From a virus, in the IMG/VR virus record IMGVR_UViG_3300036791_001907, positions 97,482 through 161,481 of that record: a stretch of 64,000 bases of DNA. One strand, 5' to 3'. Below are positions 43,321-51,759 of the stretch, piece after piece. Both the position numbers and the translations under genes were made by a program. The notes below the pieces were generated by a model. The model saw only the letters and a program-made list of their open reading frames with translations, was not told the DNA's origin and made no database searches. Numbering within the stretch: position 1 is the first letter of the stretch; every line of letters begins with the position of its first letter.

Positions 43321-43335
43321 ACGAGGAGCGAATGG

Positions 43336-43863
43336 ATGACGTTGGTCGAACGGATGCGGGCGGGGATGAAGGATCCAGCCAAGCTGGCGGGAGTTCTGGA
43401 GTCGATCATCGTCCTGGATTCGCTGGCGGAGAAACTTGCCAGCTTGTATTTCGGGGTCCGTCCAGACTGGGAAGCATCGTTGACCAATGCGGCGCTTGCC
43501 CGCGGTCTCGATGAGCTGTACCTGACCATCGCAGCTGTGTGCAATGTACATGGTTATGGCGATCCCGTGTCGATCACCAGGGAGGGGATCGCGCGGATCG
43601 CCGACGATGACGAAGACGGAAGAAAGCTGATCCATTACGACCGGCTGGATCCCGCGCAGGCGCCACCGTTGCCGATGCTCATGACATGCCCGAATTGCCA
43701 GCGCACCGGCAGGGTTGTGGAAGGCGTGAGCTGGGTCACCTATGTGCATACGGCGGATCGCGATGGCGACAAGGAGTGGCCCCGCCACTACTGTCAGCTG
43801 TACCACGACGGTCGCAGAATGAACGTTGTCATTCCTGTACAGTCCAGCAAGGAGGACAAGTAA
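43336..43863 (+). CDS. hypothetical protein with CxxC, 175 aa
   Basis: ATG 43336 has GAGGAG seven bases upstream; an ATG in another frame (43332) overlaps it. The first 80 residues are helical and acidic. A CPNCQRTGRVV site near 117 may be half of a zinc ribbon, and HYCQLYHDGRR near 152 may be the other half. It begins a new unit after the terminator. Unknown function. Confidence 0.65.
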   Translation: MTLVERMRAGMKDPAKLAGVLESIIVLDSLAEKLASLYFGVRPDWEASLTNAALARGLDELYLTIAAVCNVHGYGDPVSITREGIARIADDDEDGRKLIHYDRLDPAQAPPLPMLMTCPNCQRTGRVVEGVSWVTYVHTADRDGDKEWPRHYCQLYHDGRRMNVVIPVQSSKEDK

Positions 43864-43865
43864 GC

Positions 43866-44495
43866 ATGAGTCCGATCACAGAAGGCTTTGAGAACTATCG
43901 GGCGACGCTCCGGCATGTGGAGTCGGCATTGCGTGAATTGGCATCAGTGGCCCGCGAGGCACGTCCCTGTGCGCGCGTGCTGGCAGACGGTGCGGTCCGC
44001 GTCGCGGCCGAGGCAGTGCGCAACATGGCACTGGTCGCGGCGGTGGGCGGATCGGATCGTCACGAATGGCTGATGGATTGTGTCCGCCGGCTCCAGGAGA
44101 TCGACAGCGCGTCCTTCCACGAGGAGGGACGATACATCAAGGAAGAGGTCTTGCATGTGATCTCCGGTCCGTCCAGCCAGTGGCGCCACCACAAGGCTGG
44201 TGAGGGCGCCATGATGGCCCTGATCGATGCTCGGTTCATCGCCCGACTGGGAGCCAAGGAGGACATCGCCTACAGCGATGTCTCTGTGATGGTCAAGCAT
44301 GTCGTTGCCGTCGCGGTATGGGCGGTGATCGTCGGTGACTTTGCCGCCGACAGCGGCGCTCTTGGTGCTTTCCGCCGCCGTGAGGCGGGCCTGGCGCTGC
44401 TTCATCTGGTCACCGAAATGTACCAGGTCGTCTCGCCGGGCAGCGTCCCTGTCTGGAGGAGCCATGAACTTCGATCAGACGAGTCCTTGCGCTGA
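43866..44495 (+). CDS. hypothetical helical protein, 209 aa
   Basis: ATG 43866, three bases after the previous stop. Almost all helix, with two hydrophobic stretches (NMALVAAVGG and VVAVAVWAVIVGDFAADSG), the second of which could be a buried helix or a weak membrane segment. No motif known. It overlaps the next gene by 32 bases. Confidence 0.6.
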   Translation: MSPITEGFENYRATLRHVESALRELASVAREARPCARVLADGAVRVAAEAVRNMALVAAVGGSDRHEWLMDCVRRLQEIDSASFHEEGRYIKEEVLHVISGPSSQWRHHKAGEGAMMALIDARFIARLGAKEDIAYSDVSVMVKHVVAVAVWAVIVGDFAADSGALGAFRRREAGLALLHLVTEMYQVVSPGSVPVWRSHELRSDESLR

Positions 44496-44847
44496 CTGTC
44501 CCTTCCGCCGCGGCAAGCATGCGATCCGGCTTCATCCTGGCAGGGTCGAGGAGATCGCCGGCAACATGCTCGACGTGAACGGCGGGACTTTCAGCTGCCA
44601 CAAGGAAACCCACGGGCGGACCACCGCCCGTGGGTATCGCGCCTCGGTCAACGACGTGCACTGCGCCGGCGCCCTGATCTTCGCCGAGCGTAACGATAAC
44701 CAGACCCGATCGATGCAGATCGCCAAACGGCTGGGTCTTTACGATCCCAGCCAGTTTCGCAGTGTCCACCAGCGGCGGCTGATCTTCGCGACCATCGAGG
44801 AGATGCTCGCGACGGCCCTCCAGGAGCGACGCCATGGCCACAAGTAA
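44464..44847 (+). CDS. DUF6283-like Cys-containing protein, 127 aa
   Basis: The N-terminal SPCADCPFRRGKHAIRL and, about 35 residues on, FSCHKETHGR match the small phage/actinobacterial family annotated as DUF6283 (PCxxCPF[RK]). Four Cys or His residues probably bind a metal or cluster. The SD GGAGG precedes ATG 44464. Role unknown. It overlaps both its neighbours, so it is translated with them. Confidence 0.65.
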   Translation: MNFDQTSPCADCPFRRGKHAIRLHPGRVEEIAGNMLDVNGGTFSCHKETHGRTTARGYRASVNDVHCAGALIFAERNDNQTRSMQIAKRLGLYDPSQFRSVHQRRLIFATIEEMLATALQERRHGHK

Positions 44848-45562
44848 GCGAAAGTTCATCACGTGGACCTACGTGGACGAAGCCACGAACAAGGAGTACC
44901 CGATCCAGGTCTACGCGCTGGTCGAGAACGATAACAAGGTCTCATTCGAGGCCGAGGTCAAGCTCCCGGTCCAGTTCACCGACCGGGACGAGAACGCCAA
45001 CGTGCTCCGGGCGCGGGTCTTTGCCCGCTGCGCCGCAGACCGGAGACTCGTGTGGGAGCCTTACATCATGATCACCGTCAGCAAGGAGGATCATGGCCGC
45101 GATCCGCTGAAGTTTGATCCGGCGCGCCGAAACTACCTGGGTATCGGGCTTTTGTTCGAGACCTTCGAGTCGGCCCTGATGCCCGATGGTACGCGGATCT
45201 GGCGCGGGATCGCAGGCAAGTCCACCCGGTTCAGCACCCAGGCCAGGCCCGGCTGGCCGCCGACCGGTCTGAGCGACCGTGGGAGCATGTCTCACTACTT
45301 CAAGGATATGCCTGAGAACCGAAAGCTACTCCGGTTGCTCGCTACGCTGTTTTCGTGTGTCGGCTACGGTCTCCAGACCGCGGCTGATCCGACACGAGCC
45401 GATGCAGTCCAGGCCATGTTCCATGCCGGTGACTTCGATGGCGACGATATGGGTATCTGGGGCCGGTTGGCCAGGCTGGCTACTGACAAGGAGACTTCAT
45501 GCCCGGAGAACGAGTCGAATTCGGCGTCACCCGCACCCAGTGCACCTGCCGGGCCTGCGTGA
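44834..45562 (+). CDS. hypothetical protein, 242 aa
   Basis: ATG 44834 follows AGGAG inside the end of the preceding gene. The first 170 residues are beta-rich (YVDEATNKEYPIQVYALVEN, FEAEVKLPVQF). A stretch at 185-215 is helical, with an acidic turn GDFDGDDMG. It resembles ssDNA-binding or inhibitor proteins (for example DUF669-like) only loosely. The 3' end overlaps the YkgJ-like gene by 64 bases. Confidence 0.6.
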   Translation: MATSKRKFITWTYVDEATNKEYPIQVYALVENDNKVSFEAEVKLPVQFTDRDENANVLRARVFARCAADRRLVWEPYIMITVSKEDHGRDPLKFDPARRNYLGIGLLFETFESALMPDGTRIWRGIAGKSTRFSTQARPGWPPTGLSDRGSMSHYFKDMPENRKLLRLLATLFSCVGYGLQTAADPTRADAVQAMFHAGDFDGDDMGIWGRLARLATDKETSCPENESNSASPAPSAPAGPA

Positions 45563-46053
45563 TCAACTGTGAGTATATTCCGGGTTACCTGATCCCCTCT
45601 GACCTCGAGCGAATGATCCCGCCCGGGGTTGATCCGGAAGCCTGGGCCCGTGAGCATCTGCGGGCTTCTCCCGGGGCCAAGATCCTGCGTTGGCATCCGG
45701 ACGGCCGCCAGCAGCTCATCCAGGTCGGCACCCTGGTGCCGGCTCATGTACCCACCGGTCTGGCCTGTCACTGGCTGAAGGACGGGCGCTGTACAATCCA
45801 TGCCGTTGCCCCTTTCGGCTGCGCGTTCTTCGACTGCCAGCAGACCCAGGAACACGGTGACGCGCTGTCGTCGCGGGGGATCAACGCGATCATGGAGAGT
45901 CACAGGGACGGTAGCCTGTATTCCAGACTCTGGACTATCTTGTGGGATGCGGAGCTGCGCGCGCCTGCGGCGGAGGAGAAGCGGGCGGCGATGGCCGCGG
46001 CCTGGCGACGGCGGCGGAAGGCGCCGCAGTTGCCGCCGCGAAGGAGGCACTGA
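45499..46053 (+). CDS. YkgJ-like Cys-cluster protein, 184 aa
   Basis: Near residue 14, CTCRACVINCEYIPGYL matches the C-x-C-x2-C-x3-C...PG pattern of YkgJ-type proteins, with further Cys residues in ACHWLKDGRCTIHAVAPFGC and FFDC. The family probably binds Zn or an Fe-S cluster; its activity is unknown. The C-terminal 40 residues are Arg-rich and helical. ATG 45499 has AAGGAG upstream. Confidence 0.75.
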   Translation: MPGERVEFGVTRTQCTCRACVINCEYIPGYLIPSDLERMIPPGVDPEAWAREHLRASPGAKILRWHPDGRQQLIQVGTLVPAHVPTGLACHWLKDGRCTIHAVAPFGCAFFDCQQTQEHGDALSSRGINAIMESHRDGSLYSRLWTILWDAELRAPAAEEKRAAMAAAWRRRRKAPQLPPRRRH

Positions 46054-46562
46054 TGGCGAGGAAGAAGTTCGACGATATGGACCAGCCGCTCCCGCGGCCG
46101 GATCCGGTCCACGACCGTGCCACGCACCCAACTGACCCCGACAAGGTCGCGGTTGGTGATATCGTCTGCATCTACAGCTACGCCAAGGTCAAGGAAGTTG
46201 GTTCCAGGGCAGAGTCCCTCACGGTCGAGGATCTGATCCAGGGTGGCGAGTTCACCATTGACGGCCGCGATATGATCGCGGGCGTCGCCTCGGCCGACTA
46301 CTTCGCCGATACCGTGCGGGTCAGCAAGACCCAGATGGCCCGGATCCTGATCACGACCGCCGGCAAGCCGCTGACCGTGGACTTCGTCAAGAAGGACGGC
46401 CAGGAGCGGCGGCTGCGTGGTTACTTCGTGAGCCATGAGGAGATGTTCGGCCGGTCGCTCTGTCTCGATCTTGATGAAAAGAAGGACGACAACCTGCGGC
46501 TGGTCGACCATCGCACCCTCGTGTCCCTGATCGTGGGCGGAGTCCGCTTCCTGCTGACTTAG
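46053..46562 (+). CDS. phage beta-barrel-type protein, 169 aa
   Basis: It overlaps the previous stop by one base and has AAGGAGG upstream. The part from residue 90 on (TQMARILITTAGKPLTVDFV, then a RGYFVSHEEMFGRSLCLDLD stretch and HRTLVSLIVGGVRFLL) is a small barrel seen in many phage proteins, where the last strand reads [HD]RT[IL]xSI[IV]xxGVxY. Function unknown. Confidence 0.6.
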   Translation: MARKKFDDMDQPLPRPDPVHDRATHPTDPDKVAVGDIVCIYSYAKVKEVGSRAESLTVEDLIQGGEFTIDGRDMIAGVASADYFADTVRVSKTQMARILITTAGKPLTVDFVKKDGQERRLRGYFVSHEEMFGRSLCLDLDEKKDDNLRLVDHRTLVSLIVGGVRFLLT

Positions 46563-46619
46563 GCCCTCCCGTCAACCCTTTGTGATCTTACTAGGAACCC
46601 AGAAACGCAGGAGATTCCC

Positions 46620-47525
46620 TTGAGTATTCTACCGACCATGCCCGAAGCGCCGGCCCGGAACGGGAGATCATCCACTTCGACCAAGAATACTAGGTCGAAG
46701 ACCAGGCCGACGAAAGGCATCAGCCGCGTGACGATCGCCCGCGGCTACCAGGCCGCCGTCGTCAGAGTGACTCCGGAGATTGCCCGGGAGTGGCTCGAGA
46801 ACCACCCGCGCAACCGTCACGAGGTCAAGGCGCTCATTCGCAAGTATGCGCTGACGATGGCGAGTGGGCGCTGGGAGCTCAACGGCGAGACGATCGTCTT
46901 TGACAGGAAGGGAGGCTTGCGCGACGGCCAGCACCGGCTCCTGGCGTGCATCGAGAGCGACACGCCGTTCGATACGTTTGTGGTTTATGGCGTTGAGCCG
47001 TCCACGGCCAAGACCCTGAACACGGGCCGCGCCCGGACGGGTGCCGATGTGCTCTCAATGGAGAACATTCCGTACTTCACAATGGTCGCCGCCATTGCCA
47101 ACTTCCTCTGGCAGAAGGGCGATGGCTCGGCCATCACCGGCGGCCGCCCCGAGCACCCGGCCCTGGTCAAGCTGGTCCATGAACGCCCGGAGCTGATCGA
47201 CGCGGCGCGCGCGACCATGAGTTTTACCTGGCGGCCGATGCGGAATGCGACCTTCGGGTTGCTCTGGTATCTGTGCGGCACGATGTCCAAAAAGGACCGT
47301 GATATCTTCTTTGATCAGCTGGAAAATGGCACTGGACTGGAACGGGGAGACCCAGTTCTGCTGCTTCGGCGACGGCTCGAGGAGACATACCGGGTGCGGG
47401 CGCGGTTCGACCGGGTGGTCATGCTGGCGCTGAGCATCAAAGCCTGGAACGCGCGGCGGGAGAAGAAGTCCATGTCCCAGCTCAGCTGGAAGGCGGATGC
47501 GGAGCCGTTCCCAACAGTGAAGTAG
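46620..47525 (+). CDS. ParB-like nuclease-domain protein, 301 aa
   Basis: Start TTG 46620, with GGAGA upstream. Residues 1-40 are basic and disordered. The core has the ParB/Srx signature: ERWLENHPRNRH-like region, GRWELNGETIVFDRKGGLRD then GQHRLLACIESDTPF near 103, as in phage proteins with a DGQHR box. Its C-terminal half is helical and Arg-rich. It may be a regulatory or nicking protein. The second ParB-like gene of the window; the two are not close in sequence. Confidence 0.75.
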   Translation: MSILPTMPEAPARNGRSSTSTKNTRSKTRPTKGISRVTIARGYQAAVVRVTPEIAREWLENHPRNRHEVKALIRKYALTMASGRWELNGETIVFDRKGGLRDGQHRLLACIESDTPFDTFVVYGVEPSTAKTLNTGRARTGADVLSMENIPYFTMVAAIANFLWQKGDGSAITGGRPEHPALVKLVHERPELIDAARATMSFTWRPMRNATFGLLWYLCGTMSKKDRDIFFDQLENGTGLERGDPVLLLRRRLEETYRVRARFDRVVMLALSIKAWNARREKKSMSQLSWKADAEPFPTVK

Positions 47526-47557
47526 GCGGGCTCCTGACGGCCCGTGGGGAGGATACC

Positions 47558-47911
47558 ATGTGGCATTGGTTACGGGGACTTGTACGGTGGTTCGTTGATC
47601 TCGATGACATCATGAAAGACGAGCACCAGTTCGAGCCGGCCATCAGCCTCCGAGCGGATGATGGCCGGCTCGGCGTTTTGCGCTGCGTGAAGTGCGGTTA
47701 CTGCACTTACCCCGGATCGAACGATGACCCACCGTGCGTGCCCCGGGCGCACGAGTGGGTGCCGGTTCAGGTGTTCCAGTGGGAGCACCTGGCACTGGCC
47801 AACAAGCTACCCAAGCCGCTCGAGTGCGCTCGCTGCGGCGCCCACGCTTCGACCCGCGACGACTGGGAAAAGTTTGGCTGTCCCGGTCGGCGCCGGGAGG
47901 ACGAACCATGA
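47558..47911 (+). CDS. zinc-ribbon protein, 117 aa
   Basis: ATG 47558 follows GGGGAGG. The first 17 residues (MWHWLRGLVRWFVDLDDIM) form an aromatic amphipathic helix. LRCVKCGYCTYP near 41 and LECARCGAHA near 89 supply the two Cys pairs of a zinc ribbon. It ends in an ATGA overlap. Function unknown. Confidence 0.7.
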   Translation: MWHWLRGLVRWFVDLDDIMKDEHQFEPAISLRADDGRLGVLRCVKCGYCTYPGSNDDPPCVPRAHEWVPVQVFQWEHLALANKLPKPLECARCGAHASTRDDWEKFGCPGRRREDEP

Positions 47912-48639
47912 AGTATGCCGACGAACAGCTGGTCCGTCCCCAGCATGAAAACGGCTGCGACTACGGTCACGGCCGGCGCTCGGTCCTGGTCCGGAACGGC
48001 AAGAAGCAGCTCCTGCACATCGCCGGTTCCAAGCACTGGGGCGGCATCGGCGCCGAGCGCTGCTACAGTCAGTCGGAGATCGTGCTTTACCCAGTCGAGA
48101 AGGAGATCGGCAAGCAGAAGACCCTGACTGAAGGCCGCATGACGCCTCAGAAGTGGGCCGAGAGCGCCGAGGCGATCTTTGCGCACCTTGGCGCGCGGTT
48201 TCCTATCGAGCTGATCGACCTGAAGCACACACTCCTGCTTGACGAACCGGGCGACGTCGACGGGCCGCCGCCGCGCGTTCCCGGCTCGAAGCGGGTCCAT
48301 CCCAGGATCGAGAGTGCGCATATCGTCCGTATTTTCATCGACGATGATCTGACGTATCGGTTCGCCGAGCACCCCATCCTCAAGCAGGGTGGGGGCAAGA
48401 TCACTTATCAGACCCCGGCTGGCCATGAACGCGAACGGCGGACCAAGGATCTGATCCTTGATGGCTACGCTGGTGATCGCGATGGGGCAGTCGCCGCGTT
48501 CTTGCAGATCTACGAGGAACAGGTCGCCGAGGCCAGGGGGCGGCTGGAGCGGGCCGCGCACCATTTCGTCTACACCGATGACCGGCTGGCCGAGGCCAAA
48601 CAGAAGATCGAGATCCTGCTTAGGGAGTTGACGCAATGA
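47908..48639 (+). CDS. hypothetical protein with C-terminal coiled coil, 243 aa
   Basis: The start overlaps the previous stop (ATGA) with GGGAGG upstream. The first half is mixed and has a Cys near 16 and another near 52; the last 55 residues (EEQVAEARGRLERAAHHFVY, then a helix to the end) are probably a coiled coil. No family recognised. It is followed by another ATGA overlap. Confidence 0.65.
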   Translation: MKYADEQLVRPQHENGCDYGHGRRSVLVRNGKKQLLHIAGSKHWGGIGAERCYSQSEIVLYPVEKEIGKQKTLTEGRMTPQKWAESAEAIFAHLGARFPIELIDLKHTLLLDEPGDVDGPPPRVPGSKRVHPRIESAHIVRIFIDDDLTYRFAEHPILKQGGGKITYQTPAGHERERRTKDLILDGYAGDRDGAVAAFLQIYEEQVAEARGRLERAAHHFVYTDDRLAEAKQKIEILLRELTQ

Positions 48640-48887
48640 TCAAGTGTGTTGGTCACAGCGCCGCGGGTGTTCCCGCGCTGATGCTGGGTCTGACTGACGG
48701 CAACCTGGAACTGTTGCGGAGCGGGCAGCCGATCCTGCTCGAGCTGACCGGCCTGGGTTTGCCATGGGGGGAGGGAGTGATCGCGATCTTCCACGGCAAA
48801 ACTACGGCCGACATTGAGCAGATGCTGCGGGAAAATGGCATGATCACGCCGGAGACACAGATCAAGCGCGAGGAACAGGGAACTTGA
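48636..48887 (+). CDS. small conserved phage-type protein, 83 aa
   Basis: It overlaps the preceding gene by four bases. Pattern: LMLGLTDGNLELLRSGQPIL, LTGLGLPWGEGVIAIFHGKT, EQMLRENGMI. This series (LGLSxxNxxxLxxGxPI...I[VI]xYGxT...LxxxG) is familiar from many phage and mobile-element small proteins of unknown role. About the usual size. Confidence 0.7.
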   Translation: MIKCVGHSAAGVPALMLGLTDGNLELLRSGQPILLELTGLGLPWGEGVIAIFHGKTTADIEQMLRENGMITPETQIKREEQGT

Positions 48888-48920
48888 ACTCAGGATCATC
48901 AAGGAGCCCGAGGAGAAGTG

Positions 48921-49271
48921 ATGAGCGGCTACATCGACGACAGCGGGGAGTGGGTCCGCCGTAAGGCGACCGCCGAGGGCGGGCATGCTCGCTCATACAA
49001 CGAACTGGCGCGCCGTGAGTATCGCATGATCCTGGCGGAGCGGGCCCGGGAATTCGCGACGCGGTTCCCGGACGGGTGGTGGATCCAGCTGCCAGGCCAG
49101 CGGATCCAGATCATCAACCTCGCGCTGGGCCAGCAGGCCGACACGCAGATCGTCCGTTACCACGTCGCCGGCGACCATACCGTGTCCGGGTCGCGGCGCA
49201 TCCACCGGATGCCGCTCACGCCCTTTCTCAAGATGGTGGGCGCCGCCAAGGCTGTGGAGTCAGCGGTATGA
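48921..49271 (+). CDS. hypothetical protein, 116 aa
   Basis: ATG 48921 has AGGAGA six bases upstream. Basic, with helical N-terminus and a beta part DGWWIQLPGQRIQIINLALG. It ends in an ATGA overlap with the next gene. No known family. Confidence 0.6.
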   Translation: MSGYIDDSGEWVRRKATAEGGHARSYNELARREYRMILAERAREFATRFPDGWWIQLPGQRIQIINLALGQQADTQIVRYHVAGDHTVSGSRRIHRMPLTPFLKMVGAAKAVESAV

Positions 49272-49546
49272 AGCTCGAACTCAAGGTCAGTAAGGAGCTT
49301 GAGGACATCTCCGATGACCAGAACGGGGGCTGTTTTCTCGGTCTGGTCGAGATCTGCGGCGCCCCGCATCATCTGCAATTGCTCCGTGTCTGTGAGGACG
49401 GGGACGGCGTGCAGGTGGCTGCGGATCCGGAGTACCAGGGCGCCTATGAAGAGCTTCAGGTGCTCTATGCCGGGAAGTACTTGACCTTCGAGATCCCCGG
49501 TCTAGCGGGCCAGTACATCGCGTTCATGCACCCCAGTGAGGATTGA
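49268..49546 (+). CDS. small acidic hypothetical protein, 92 aa
   Basis: It begins in an ATGA overlap. Negatively charged alpha/beta protein (MKLELKVSKELEDISDDQNG, EELQVLYAGKYLTFEIPGLA) of the type seen in small phage proteins that bind other proteins. No motif. Confidence 0.6.
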   Translation: MKLELKVSKELEDISDDQNGGCFLGLVEICGAPHHLQLLRVCEDGDGVQVAADPEYQGAYEELQVLYAGKYLTFEIPGLAGQYIAFMHPSED

Positions 49547-49552
49547 TCTGCG

Positions 49553-49816
49553 GTGACGCCCAATGATGTTTTCGTGCAGGAGATGGGCCACGTCAAGACG
49601 GATCTTGGTTCCCTCCTCTACATCCGCATCCGCCGCGAGAATTATGGTCCACTGTCCTGGCGCCAGGCCTGGGAGGTCTTCCGCAGGCGCTACCCGGGGC
49701 AGTGGGCCGTGCAGTTCTTCCCGCCGGCCGGTGATCTCGTCGACGATGAAGATATCTTTCATCTTTACGTCCTCGACTTCGTTCCGACCGGCGTCAACAT
49801 CAACAGGAGACATTGA
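49553..49816 (+). CDS. small hypothetical protein, 87 aa
   Basis: GTG 49553, with GAGGA ten bases before it. The protein is a small aromatic-rich domain (YGPLSWRQAWEVFRRRYPG). Its last base overlaps the next ATG (TGATG). Function unknown. Confidence 0.6.
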   Translation: MTPNDVFVQEMGHVKTDLGSLLYIRIRRENYGPLSWRQAWEVFRRRYPGQWAVQFFPPAGDLVDDEDIFHLYVLDFVPTGVNINRRH

Positions 49817-50376
49817 TGTCCAAGAAGCACAAACAGGAGCTGAGGAGAGGCCACGCTGCGCTGGCGAAAGAGCCGGCGTATCTGGCCGAGATCGGCCGGT
49901 TGATGCAGGCGCTCAGGCAGATCGATCATCTGCTGGGCTACGCCATTGATGTCAACATCTGCAAGGGCATTCGCGGCATGACCGATGGCGAGGCGATCAA
50001 GGAGATCGATGAATACCTCGAAGGGATCAACGATCTGTGCAAGGCGGCGCTGGGTCCGGTGGTCCCTCTTTACACGCACAACGAACACGCCATTCCGCCC
50101 GGGATGATGCCCTCGATCCTGCGCTACGTCGATGATGGACTGCCGGTCGGTGACTTCCTGCGGGCGGTCATCAGCAACGACCTGATGGGCTCGGTCGGCC
50201 GCGGTGACGATATCAACGTCAAGAACCTGCCGGCCTTTTGCGCCTACTTCCATAACCATGCACCCGCAGAGTGCCATGGTTCTCAGGAGCGGTACAAGGC
50301 GTGGATCCGGAAGCACGAGACACAGGAGAATACGCCGGAAGTTGAACCATGGGAACCCGTGGAGGAACCATGCTGA
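49816..50376 (+). CDS. hypothetical protein, 186 aa
   Basis: ATG 49816 has AGGAG six bases upstream. The first 80 residues are helical. LRYVDDGLPVGDFLRAVISN and DLMGSVGRGDDINVKNLPAF form a region I know from small phage proteins (a segment '[YF]xxxGxPxGxFLxAVLxNDLxxAxxRAD' that is widely shared). Its function is unknown. The 3' end overlaps the next gene. Confidence 0.65.
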   Translation: MSKKHKQELRRGHAALAKEPAYLAEIGRLMQALRQIDHLLGYAIDVNICKGIRGMTDGEAIKEIDEYLEGINDLCKAALGPVVPLYTHNEHAIPPGMMPSILRYVDDGLPVGDFLRAVISNDLMGSVGRGDDINVKNLPAFCAYFHNHAPAECHGSQERYKAWIRKHETQENTPEVEPWEPVEEPC

Positions 50377-50639
50377 TCCCCGAGCCTGGTAAAATGACGC
50401 CGGAGCTGAAGTTCAGTCTTACCCATCTTGAAGCCGTGGACCTGATCGCCGCCGTCGAGCGGATCGAGCGCTTCGGCCGGGGCCAGAACAAATACCGCGC
50501 TGCGGACACACTCAACTATGCCCTGCGCGAGGAACAGGCGCAGTACGTTGGTGCGGCACGCGAACTGGCGAACTTCTTCAGGGAGATCATTGAGGATCGA
50601 AAGGAGGTGACCGTGTCGAAAGCCGAGTCCAAGATCTGA
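50370..50639 (+). CDS. small helical hypothetical protein, 89 aa
   Basis: ATG 50370 follows GGAGG. All-helical, charged, with no Cys. An internal AAAGGAGGTGA (50602-50612) near its end is a strong SD-like sequence with GTG 50615 right after it, but only eight codons remain, so it does not start a gene. Last gene before a 190-base gap. Confidence 0.6.
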   Translation: MLIPEPGKMTPELKFSLTHLEAVDLIAAVERIERFGRGQNKYRAADTLNYALREEQAQYVGAARELANFFREIIEDRKEVTVSKAESKI

Positions 50640-50832
50640 AGCAAACCCGTTACACTGTCTGGCCGATCAGGCCGGACGGTCGCTGAAAAAAGAGGCTGCT
50701 GGGGCAAACGGGTGTAGCGGCCCCGGTCCGCGGCCATGCGCCGCGAGACAGAAACTCGGGCTGCTACATCCGCCCAGCTTTGACCTCGAGTACGCGAACG
50801 GGTCGGCCGTGGTCTGCCTGGAGACCGCAGCC
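50640..50832. other. intergenic region with hairpin before the Topo VI-A-like gene
   Basis: A hairpin GTCTGGCC/GGCCGGAC (50657-50664 and 50670-50677) lies after CCCGTTACACTG; the similar CCCGTTACA occurs at the start of the gap at 22522. TACACT (50651-50656) could be a -10 box. An A-run at 50686-50691 does not make a terminator on the plus strand. A GTG at 50809 would extend the next gene by eight codons. Confidence 0.4.
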
Positions 50833-51759
50833 ATGCCGAAGATCAGGTATGTTGAGAAGAAGTTGTCGGCGGATCGCCTTGCCGTCATCGACAGGGCGAA
50901 CGAGATCATCGAGGAGTACCAGGCACAGGGCTTCGACTTGACTCTCCGCCAGTTGTATTACCAGTTCGTTGCGCGTGGATACATCCCCAACAAGGACACC
51001 GAATACAAGAAGCTCGGCGACGTGATCGCCGACGGCCGCCTGGCGGGCCTGATCGACTGGGAAGCGATCACCGATCGCACCCGCAACCTGCGGCAGAACC
51101 CGCATTGGGACTCGCCGGCCGACATCATGGACTCGGCGGCCTCTTCCTTCCAGTACGACAAATGGGAGGATCAACCCTACCGCATTGAGGCATGGATCGA
51201 GAAAGATGCACTTGTTGGCATCCTGGAGTCGGCTTGCGAGCCTCTGGACGTGCCCTACTTCTCCTGTCGGGGATACACCTCGATCAGCGAGATCTGGTCG
51301 GCCGCGATGCGGCTCAAGAAATGGAAGCGGAAGGGTCAGAAGATCTTGATCCTGCACCTGGGCGACCACGACCCGTCGGGGATCGACATGAGCCGGGACA
51401 TTGTCGACCGGCTCAAGGTCTTCGGCGTCACGATCGAGTTCGCGAGGCTGGCCCTGAACATGGACCAGGTCGAGACCTACCATCCGCCGCCCAACCCGGC
51501 CAAGGTCACCGACGCCCGCTTCAAGGGCTACCAGGAGATCCACGGAGATGAGTCCTGGGAACTCGACGCTCTGGACCCGGCCGTGCTCATGACCCTGATC
51601 CAGGACGCCATCATCGCGCATCGCAACAATACTGCCTGGAATACGGCAGTCGAGCGCGAGGAGGACGCCAAGGCCCGGCTGGGCAAGGCGGCCAGGCACT
51701 GGAACGAGATCAGCGGGACTCTGGACGACTACGAGGACGAGGAGGCCGAAGATGAGTGA
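50833..51759 (+). CDS. Spo11/Topo VI-A-like protein with wHTH and TOPRIM, 308 aa
   Basis: LTLRQLYYQFVARGYIP near 37-53 resembles the 5Y-CAP/wHTH site of Topo VI subunit A and Spo11 ([RK]xxYY with the second Tyr catalytic). RIEAWIEKDALVGIL near 118 and LILHLGDHDPSGIDMSRDI near 175 are a TOPRIM Glu and DxD. The family cuts DNA with a tyrosine link; alone, without a GHKL (Topo VI-B) partner, its role is unknown. I see no such partner here. It ends in an acidic tail (DDYEDEEAEDE) and overlaps the next gene by eight bases. Confidence 0.72.
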   Translation: MPKIRYVEKKLSADRLAVIDRANEIIEEYQAQGFDLTLRQLYYQFVARGYIPNKDTEYKKLGDVIADGRLAGLIDWEAITDRTRNLRQNPHWDSPADIMDSAASSFQYDKWEDQPYRIEAWIEKDALVGILESACEPLDVPYFSCRGYTSISEIWSAAMRLKKWKRKGQKILILHLGDHDPSGIDMSRDIVDRLKVFGVTIEFARLALNMDQVETYHPPPNPAKVTDARFKGYQEIHGDESWELDALDPAVLMTLIQDAIIAHRNNTAWNTAVEREEDAKARLGKAARHWNEISGTLDDYEDEEAEDE

